Assembly (NCBI GenBank): GCA_946529195.1
Contig: CAMMZE010000104.1
Coordinates: 1 to 5,272, forward strand
Reading direction: 5' to 3'
Length of the DNA: 5,272 bases
Origin: an uncultured Lachnospiraceae bacterium
GTDB lineage: Bacteria > Bacillota_A > Clostridia > Lachnospirales > Lachnospiraceae
Below the pieces are notes generated by a model. That model was not told where the DNA came from. It ran no database searches and saw nothing but the letters and a program-made list of their open reading frames with translations. The position numbers and the translations under genes are program-made. Positions 1 to 5,272 of the stretch are shown here, piece after piece (within the stretch, counting starts at the first letter, position 1; each line of letters opens with the position of its first letter).

Positions 1-3000
1 GGACCCAGCAAGGACTGGGAGTGCCACTGCGGCAAGTATAAAAAGATCCGCTATAAAGGCGTTGTCTGCGACCGCTGCGGTGTTGAGGTTACCAAGTCCT
101 CTGTCAGAAGAGAGCGCATGGGCCATATCAAACTGTATGCGCCGGTATCCCATATCTGGTATTTTAAGGGAATTCCCAGCCGTATGGGCCTGATTCTGGG
201 CATGACTCCCAAGGAACTGGAGAAGGTGCTCTACTTTGCCTCCTATATTGTTCTTGACGCTGGTGCAACAGAGTATGAGGTAAAAAAGATCCTCTCCGAG
301 AAGCAGTATCAGGAAGCAAAGCAGACATATGCAAACGATCCTGATTTCCGTGTCGGCATGGGTGCGGAGGCGATCCTGGAGCTCCTTAAAAAGGTCGACC
401 TGGATGAGGAAGCAGAGCGTCTTGAAAAAGAGATCAAAGAGTCCAGCGGACAGAAGAGAGCCAAGGCGATCAAAAAGCTGGAGGCAGTTGACGCATTCCG
501 CAACTCCGGCAATAAGCCTGAGTGGATGATTCTGACCGTAATCCCGGTCATTCCTCCGGATATCCGTCCTATGGTACAGCTGGATGGCGGACGTTTTGCA
601 ACTTCCGACCTGAATGACCTCTATAGACGCATCATTAACAGAAACAACCGCTTAAAGAGACTTCTGGAGCTCAAAGCGCCCGAGATCATTGTAAGAAATG
701 AAAAGCGTATGCTGCAGGAGGCTGTCGATTCCCTGATTGACAACGGCCGCAGAAGCCGTGCCGTAACAGGCCCCGGCAACAGAGCCCTCAAGTCTCTGTC
801 CGATATGCTCAAAGGTAAGCAGGGACGTTTCCGTCAGAACCTTCTGGGTAAGCGTGTCGACTACTCCGGACGTTCCGTTATCGTTGTAGGTCCTGAACTT
901 AAGATTTATCAGTGCGGTCTGCCCAAGGAGATGGCCATCGAGCTCTTCAAACCTTTCGTTATGAAAGAACTTGTATCCAGAGGCAAAGCGCACAACATCA
1001 AATCTGCCAAAAAGATGGTAGAGCGCCAGCAGGTTGAGGTATGGGATGTACTGGAGGATGTAATCAGAGAACACCCTGTTATGCTCAACCGTGCACCTAC
1101 TCTGCACAGACTTGGTATTCAGGCCTTCGAGCCTGTTCTGGTAGAGGGTAAGGCAATCAAGCTTCATCCGCTGGCCTGCACAGCCTTCAACGCCGACTTC
1201 GACGGTGACCAGATGGCCGTGCACGTACCTCTCTTCGTGGAGGCGCAGGCAGAGTGCAGATTTATCCTGCTTTCTCCCAACAACCTGCTCAAGCCCTCCG
1301 ACGGCGGTCCCGTTACGGTTCCGACCCAGGATATGGTACTTGGCATCTATTACCTGACCCTGGAAAAGCCGGAAGATCCCGGTGCGGGCAAGGTATTTAA
1401 GAGCGTGAATGAAGCCATGCTCGCTTATGAAAATAAGGTTATCACTCTGCAGGCTCCTATTAAGGTACGTGTCAGCAGACAGATTGGTGATGAGGTGGAG
1501 ACCGGTATCGTACAGTCTACGCTGGGCCGTCTGATTTTCAATGAAAAGCTGCCGCAGGATCTTGGATTTGTCGACAGAAGCCTGGAGGAGAACCATCTCC
1601 TTCCGGAGGTTGATTTCCTTGTTAAAAAGAAAGAGCTTAAGAAGATTATCGACAAGTGCATCGCTGTCCATGGCGCAACCAAGACAGCGGAGGTGCTGGA
1701 CTATATCAAAGCGACCGGTTATAAGTACTCGACTCTGAGCGCAATCTCCGTATCCATTTCCGATATGACGATTCCGCCCGAAAAGGAGCAGTACATCCGG
1801 GAAGCTGAGGAAAAGGTTAACAAGATTAATGCAATGTACCGCCGAGGCAAGATCAATGATCAGGAGCGTTATAAGACTGTCATTGAGAAGGCCTGGGAGC
1901 CTTGCGAAGCACAGGTATCCAATGCGGTTCTTGCCGGTCTTGACAAATACAACAATATTCATATGATGGCTGATTCCGGAGCCCGAGGCTCTGATAAGCA
2001 GATCGTGCAGCTGGCAGGTATGCGAGGACTGATGAAGGATACGCAGGGCCACACCATCGAGCTGCCTATCAAGTCTAACTTCCGTGAAGGTCTTGACGTA
2101 CTTGAGTACTTCATTTCTGCGCACGGTGCCCGTAAGGGACTTTCGGATACAGCTCTCCGTACCGCGGACTCCGGTTACCTGACCAGACGACTGGTCGATG
2201 TTGCGCAGGATCTGATCATTCGTGAACAGGATTGCTGCGAAGGCACAGACAGGATTCCGGGTATGGTCGTTACCGCGCTCATGGACGGAAGCTCTGTGAC
2301 AGAGAGTCTGGAGGAGCGTATCAGCGGCAGATACGCAGCTGAAGATATTGTCGGCCCTGACGGAGAAGTGATCGTAAAGGCAAACAACATGATCACACCT
2401 ACCCGCGCCGCGATGATCACGGCAGCAGGTATTGAGGCAGTCAATATCAGAACCGCTCTTTCCTGCCGTTCCCATGTAGGTATCTGCGCGAAGTGTTACG
2501 GCATGAACCTGGCGACCGGCATGCCGGTACAGGCCGGTGAGGCTGTAGGTATTATTGCCGCTCAGTCGATCGGTGAGCCGGGTACACAGCTTACCATGCG
2601 TACCTTCCATACAGGCGGTGTCGCGGCAGGAAGTGACATCACACGTGGTCTTCCCCGTGTAGAGGAGCTTTTTGAGGCCAGAAAGCCGAAGGGTCTTGCA
2701 ATCATTGCGGAAATCAGCGGTACTGTTTCCATCAATGAGACTCGCAAAAAGAAAGAAGTAATCGTGACCGGAGAGGATAAGACAAGACCGAAGACGTATC
2801 AGATCCCCGTCGGTTCTGAGCTGATTGTAAAAGAGGGCGAAGAGATTGAGGCAGGCGATCCGATCACAAAGGGTAGTATCAATCCTCATGAGCTTCTTAA
2901 GATTAAGGGCGAGAGAGCGGCACAGGATTACATTACCCGTGAGGTACAGAGCGTTTACCGTCTGCAGGGTGTTGAGATCAACGACAAACATATCGAAGTC

Positions 3001-3525
3001 ATTGTTCGTCAGATGATGAAAAAGATCTGCATCGAGCACAGCGGAGATACAGAGTTCCTGCCCGGCACCTATGTAGATGTGCTTGATTTTGATGAGATCA
3101 ATGAGAATCTGATCGAGAAGGGAAAAGAGCCGGCGACTGGTTCCCGCGTTATGCTGGGTATCACAAAGGCTTCCCTTGCGACCAATTCCTTCCTCTCCGC
3201 TGCATCCTTCCAGGAGACGACCAAGGTTCTGACAGATGCGGCGATCAAGGGAAAGGTAGATCCTCTGATTGGTCTGAAGGAAAATGTTATTCTCGGAAAA
3301 CTGATCCCGGCCGGTACCGGTATGAAACGGTATCATACAATTAAGCTCAATGTCGATAAGGATGACATTGATGACAGCAAGCTGATGGAAGATGATCTGC
3401 TTGCGTACGGTATGGAAGAAGGCTATGAGGAGAACAATCCCATGCTTGAGGACGAGGAGATTGACGAGGAGATTTTTGAAGACGAGACAGCAGACCATGT
3501 GCCTGATGAGGATGTAGAGGAGTAA
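1..3525 (+). CDS. rpoC: DNA-directed RNA polymerase subunit beta' (5'-truncated by window edge)
   Basis: This is the largest subunit of bacterial RNA polymerase and carries the active-site magnesium. The reading frame is open from base 1, so the ATG at 118 is internal (Met40 of the 1174 visible residues) and the true start lies outside the window. By alignment from memory to E. coli beta' (offset about 61-62), roughly 60 N-terminal residues are missing. Seen in order: the N-terminal zinc-binding Cys8, Cys10, Cys23 and Cys26; the lid/rudder region and switch-2 segment KGKQGRF (from 271); the catalytic NADFDGD at 397-403, with Asp399, 401 and 403 binding Mg; the bridge helix around [10 protein letters not shown] (709-718); the second zinc site Cys745, Cys822, Cys829 and Cys832; and the trigger loop with Met866, Arg867 and His870. 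After the trigger-loop GG the chain runs almost directly into DITRGLPR (879-886), so the proteobacterial SI3 insertion is absent, as in Firmicutes. The last 56 residues are half Asp/Glu. No frameshift or missing catalytic residue is seen. It is presumably the last gene of an rpoBC operon, since a terminator follows; rpoB itself lies outside the window. Confidence 0.99.
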   Translation, partial: GPSKDWECHCGKYKKIRYKGVVCDRCGVEVTKSSVRRERMGHIKLYAPVSHIWYFKGIPSRMGLILGMTPKELEKVLYFASYIVLDAGATEYEVKKILSEKQYQEAKQTYANDPDFRVGMGAEAILELLKKVDLDEEAERLEKEIKESSGQKRAKAIKKLEAVDAFRNSGNKPEWMILTVIPVIPPDIRPMVQLDGGRFATSDLNDLYRRIINRNNRLKRLLELKAPEIIVRNEKRMLQEAVDSLIDNGRRSRAVTGPGNRALKSLSDMLKGKQGRFRQNLLGKRVDYSGRSVIVVGPELKIYQCGLPKEMAIELFKPFVMKELVSRGKAHNIKSAKKMVERQQVEVWDVLEDVIREHPVMLNRAPTLHRLGIQAFEPVLVEGKAIKLHPLACTAFNADFDGDQMAVHVPLFVEAQAECRFILLSPNNLLKPSDGGPVTVPTQDMVLGIYYLTLEKPEDPGAGKVFKSVNEAMLAYENKVITLQAPIKVRVSRQIGDEVETGIVQSTLGRLIFNEKLPQDLGFVDRSLEENHLLPEVDFLVKKKELKKIIDKCIAVHGATKTAEVLDYIKATGYKYSTLSAISVSISDMTIPPEKEQYIREAEEKVNKINAMYRRGKINDQERYKTVIEKAWEPCEAQVSNAVLAGLDKYNNIHMMADSGARGSDKQIVQLAGMRGLMKDTQGHTIELPIKSNFREGLDVLEYFISAHGARKGLSDTALRTADSGYLTRRLVDVAQDLIIREQDCCEGTDRIPGMVVTALMDGSSVTESLEERISGRYAAEDIVGPDGEVIVKANNMITPTRAAMITAAGIEAVNIRTALSCRSHVGICAKCYGMNLATGMPVQAGEAVGIIAAQSIGEPGTQLTMRTFHTGGVAAGSDITRGLPRVEELFEARKPKGLAIIAEISGTVSINETRKKKEVIVTGEDKTRPKTYQIPVGSELIVKEGEEIEAGDPITKGSINPHELLKIKGERAAQDYITREVQSVYRLQGVEINDKHIEVIVRQMMKKICIEHSGDTEFLPGTYVDVLDFDEINENLIEKGKEPATGSRVMLGITKASLATNSFLSAASFQETTKVLTDAAIKGKVDPLIGLKENVILGKLIPAGTGMKRYHTIKLNVDKDDIDDSKLMEDDLLAYGMEEGYEENNPMLEDEEIDEEIFEDETADHVPDEDVEE

Positions 3526-3568
3526 GTCCTCCGTCTTCCCATCGGAGAATATAGTTTTCATGAATCGT

Positions 3569-3618
3569 ACGGTTCCAGTTTATTCATTGGATAAACTGGA
3601 ACCGTTTTTCCTTTTTTT
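3569..3618 (+). terminator. Intrinsic terminator after rpoC
   Basis: A perfect 15-bp inverted repeat (3569-3583 pairing with 3591-3605) with a 7-base loop is followed by a T-run of five (3605-3609), two C's, then seven more T's (3612-3618). It begins 44 bases after the rpoC stop codon. The minus strand has no T-run after the stem, so it should work only on rightward transcription. It probably ends the rpoBC transcript and insulates glpK from it. Confidence 0.93.
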
Positions 3619-3628
3619 CAGATAAATA

Positions 3629-3637
3629 TGTTATACT
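3629..3637 (+). promoter_or_regulatory. Predicted extended -10 (sigma-A type) promoter for glpK
   Basis: TATACT at 3632-3637 is one mismatch from the TATAAT consensus and is preceded by TG plus one base (3629-3630), the extended -10 motif. The position expected for a -35 box (about 3609-3615) falls inside the T-run of the rpoC terminator and has no good TTGACA match, which fits an extended -10 promoter that does not need one. The inferred transcription start is about 3643-3645, giving a leader of only about 33 bases. That leaves no room for a GlpP-type antitermination leader like the one before B. subtilis glpFK. No convincing catabolite-response (cre) operator was seen nearby. Confidence 0.62.
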
Positions 3638-3661
3638 GATAAAAAGTGAAGGACGAAGGCT

Positions 3662-3669
3662 GGAGGAGG
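3662..3669 (+). promoter_or_regulatory. Strong Shine-Dalgarno sequence of glpK
   Basis: GGAGGAGG lies eight bases before the ATG at 3678 and closely matches the anti-Shine-Dalgarno end of 16S rRNA. It fixes the glpK start, which also agrees with the N-terminus expected for glycerol kinases (a few residues before the [10 protein letters not shown] nucleotide-binding motif). Confidence 0.88.
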
Positions 3670-3677
3670 AGTAAGGT

Positions 3678-5171
3678 ATGGCGAAATATATTGCAGCGCT
3701 GGATCAGGGAACGACCAGTTCCCGCTGTATATTATTTGATTATCATGGTAATATCTGCAGTATGGCACAGCAGGAGTTTACGCAGATTTTTCCGCAGCCC
3801 GGCTGGGTAGAGCATGATCCTATGGAGATCTGGGACAGTGTATGTGCCACATTCCGGGAGGCTATGACAGCAATCGGAGCGACGGCGGATGACATTGCTT
3901 CCATTGGCATCACCAATCAGCGTGAGACAACCATTGTCTGGGACAAGGAGACGGGGAAGCCGATTTACAATGCGATTGTCTGGCAGTGCCGGCGGACTGC
4001 TTATATTGTGGAAGAACTCAAGGCGATGGGATTGGAAGAGCACATCCGGCAGACGACCGGCCTTGTTCCGGATGCATATTTTTCGGGGACCAAGATCAAG
4101 TGGATCCTGGATCATGTGGATGGCGCGCGAGAGAGAGCGCGCAGGGGAGAGCTGCTGTTCGGCACGGTAGAGACCTGGCTGATCTGGAATCTGACCGGAC
4201 ATCAAGTGCATGTGACCGATTACACCAATGCCTCCCGTACCATGTTATTCGACATCCATAAGCTTTGCTGGGATGATGAGATGCTCCAAGCGCTTGATAT
4301 TCCGCTTGCCATGATGCCGAAGGTGCGTCCGTCCAGCTACATTTACGGGACGACAACGGAGGAATTGACAGGGGAACCGATTCCGATCGGCGGTGCGGCA
4401 GGAGACCAGCAGTGCGCTCTGTTCGGCCAGTGCTGTTTTGAGAAAGGAACTGCAAAGAATACCTACGGGACCGGATGTTTTATGCTTATGAATACCGGGC
4501 ATGAGGCGATTGCTTCTGAGCATGGCCTTCTGACTACGATCGCTGCCAGCGTGGACGACAATGTAGAATATGCTCTGGAGGGCAGTGTCTTTGTTGCCGG
4601 CGCGGCGATCCAGTGGCTGCGGGACGAGCTGAAGGTGATCGATCATGCGTCAGAGTCTGAGCAGCTTGCCATGAGCGTAGAAGACACTGCCGGCGCTTAT
4701 GTAGTACCTGCCTTCACCGGCCTGGGCGCTCCTTACTGGGATCAGTATGCCCGCGGCGCGATCGTCGGTCTTACCCGCGGATTCAGCAGGGCGCATCTGG
4801 TGCGCGCAACGGTAGAGTCCCTGGCCTATCAGGTCTATGATATCCTTGGAGCCATGGAAAAGGATGCAAAGGTCCCGCTTACCGGATTGCGCGTGGACGG
4901 CGGTGCATGCGCAAACAACTTTTTAATGCAGTTTCAGGCTGACATACTTGATACACAGGTGGTTCGTCCGCAGTGCATTGAGACGACGGCTCTGGGAGCA
5001 GCTTATCTGGGAGGCCTGGCTGTCGGATTCTGGAAGAGCCGGGATGAGATACGCGAGAATTGGTCGGTGGAACGGATTTTTACTCCGGCTATGGAGCCTG
5101 AGAAGAAGGAAAAACTCTTGAAAGGCTGGCATAAAGCAGTAAAGTGCGCCTTTGCCTGGGAAGAGGAATAA
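3678..5171 (+). CDS. glpK: Glycerol kinase
   Basis: A cytoplasmic FGGY-family kinase that phosphorylates glycerol with ATP to sn-glycerol-3-phosphate, feeding glycolysis (via dihydroxyacetone phosphate) and phospholipid synthesis. At 497 residues it is full length for the family. The N-terminal FGGY domain (about 4-250) starts with the phosphate-binding DQGTTSSR (9-16). Expected glycerol-contact residues are present: Arg82-Glu83, Trp102, Tyr134, catalytic Asp243 in AGDQQ, and Phe268. The FGGY signature regions lie at about 134-146 (YFSGTKIKW onward) and 360-385 (GAIVGLTRG onward). The C-terminal ATPase-fold domain runs from about 260 to 450 and includes [11 protein letters not shown] (405-415). 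Overall similarity to E. coli GlpK, judged from memory, is high along the whole length, so xylulokinase or another sugar kinase is very unlikely. The loop before the catalytic Asp (225-234) lacks both the His phosphorylated by HPr in Gram-positive enzymes and the GGTR fructose-1,6-bisphosphate loop of E. coli. It appears to be a single-gene unit with its own promoter and terminator; no glpF, glpD or regulator adjoins it here. Confidence 0.97.
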   Translation: MAKYIAALDQGTTSSRCILFDYHGNICSMAQQEFTQIFPQPGWVEHDPMEIWDSVCATFREAMTAIGATADDIASIGITNQRETTIVWDKETGKPIYNAIVWQCRRTAYIVEELKAMGLEEHIRQTTGLVPDAYFSGTKIKWILDHVDGARERARRGELLFGTVETWLIWNLTGHQVHVTDYTNASRTMLFDIHKLCWDDEMLQALDIPLAMMPKVRPSSYIYGTTTEELTGEPIPIGGAAGDQQCALFGQCCFEKGTAKNTYGTGCFMLMNTGHEAIASEHGLLTTIAASVDDNVEYALEGSVFVAGAAIQWLRDELKVIDHASESEQLAMSVEDTAGAYVVPAFTGLGAPYWDQYARGAIVGLTRGFSRAHLVRATVESLAYQVYDILGAMEKDAKVPLTGLRVDGGACANNFLMQFQADILDTQVVRPQCIETTALGAAYLGGLAVGFWKSRDEIRENWSVERIFTPAMEPEKKEKLLKGWHKAVKCAFAWEEE

Positions 5172-5191
5172 AACATTGAGATGAGATGAAG

Positions 5192-5223
5192 AAAGGCCAG
5201 ATCGATACGGATCTGGCCTTTTT
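5192..5223 (+). terminator. Intrinsic terminator after glpK
   Basis: A 9-bp perfect stem (5195-5203 with 5210-5218), extendable by three A-T pairs to 12 bp, has a 6-base loop and runs into five T's (5219-5223). It starts 20 bases after the glpK stop codon and should end the glpK transcript. On the minus strand the stem is followed only by a short, broken T-rich stretch, so any leftward activity would be weak. Confidence 0.92.
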
Positions 5224-5232
5224 ATATCTAGA

Positions 5233-5268
5233 TGGGAGATGACTCCCACTTCAAGTGCGTGGAGCACT
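5233..5268. repeat. Two adjacent small inverted repeats, identity unknown
   Basis: TGGGAG (5233-5238) pairs with CTCCCA (5243-5248) across a 4-base loop, and six bases later AGTGC (5254-5258) pairs with GCACT (5264-5268) across a 5-base loop. No T-run follows either stem within the window, so neither looks like a terminator. No coding sequence is visible here. Short tandem hairpins of this kind occur at the ends of IS200/IS605-type and other palindrome-bearing elements, but no transposase is in view and the window ends four bases later, so the call stays at inverted repeat only. Confidence 0.45.
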
Positions 5269-5272
5269 AAGT

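Noticed and set aside
118..120. ATG at 118 as the rpoC start
   Set aside because: The frame is open from base 1 and encodes the conserved N-terminal zinc-binding cysteines before this ATG, so it is an internal methionine.
329..529. A 66-residue plus-strand open frame in an alternative frame of rpoC
   Set aside because: It lies wholly within conserved rpoC coding sequence, with no recognisable protein features.
3529..3547. A 5-bp hairpin (CTCCG/CGGAG) just after the rpoC stop codon
   Set aside because: Short stem, 9-base loop and no T-run; the true terminator is clear at 3569-3618.
3550..3555. TATAGT, a possible -10 box upstream of the rpoC terminator, which would turn the terminator into a glpK leader attenuator
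   Set aside because: There is no -35 match or TG extension, and a transcript from here would begin almost at the hairpin, leaving no room for an antiterminator. The extended -10 at 3629-3637 is better.
652..3561. A 969-residue open frame on the minus strand, opposite rpoC
   Set aside because: It is in exact antisense register with rpoC and is open only because rpoC avoids TTA, CTA and TCA codons. It has no recognisable domain, and rpoC is unmistakable on the other strand.
4123..4142. A GC-only 6-bp inverted repeat with a GAGAGAGA loop inside glpK
   Set aside because: It encodes a conserved GlpK stretch ([10 protein letters not shown], near-identical in E. coli from memory), so the palindrome is best explained by the codons used for that protein sequence. 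No T-run follows.
3732..5267. Several minus-strand open frames of 114-159 residues across glpK, and short plus-strand frames inside it
   Set aside because: All overlap a complete, highly conserved glycerol kinase and have no recognisable family, so they are coding shadows.

Overview
The window looks like chromosomal DNA of a Gram-positive anaerobe in the Clostridia, most plausibly a Lachnospiraceae-type Firmicute. The evidence is the RNA polymerase beta' subunit, which lacks the large insertion that proteobacterial enzymes carry in the trigger loop and ends in a long acidic tail; the strong purine-rich ribosome binding site; the simple U-tract terminators; and a base composition near 50% GC by eye. 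The genus cannot be fixed from the sequence alone.

Layout: bases 1-3525 are the 3' nine-tenths or more of rpoC, open at the left edge and read rightward. A 152-base intergenic stretch follows. It holds a near-ideal intrinsic terminator (3569-3618) and, directly after its T-run, an extended -10 promoter (about 3629-3637) and a strong Shine-Dalgarno sequence. Bases 3678-5171 are a complete glpK (glycerol kinase), followed at once by its own terminator (5192-5223). The last ~47 bases are non-coding and contain two small back-to-back hairpins of unknown identity, cut by the window end.

The two genes are unrelated in function and are separated by a terminator and a promoter, so they are probably separate transcription units: the end of the rpoBC operon, then a single-gene glpK unit. 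RpoC is the catalytic core of transcription. GlpK makes sn-glycerol-3-phosphate for glycolysis and lipid synthesis. No glycerol facilitator, glycerol-3-phosphate dehydrogenase or regulator is visible beside glpK.

No clearly new biological system is present. The points most worth a second look are the double hairpin at the right edge, the apparent loss of both known regulatory contact sites in GlpK, the acidic RpoC tail, and the replacement of the usual ribosomal-protein (str) genes after rpoC by glpK.
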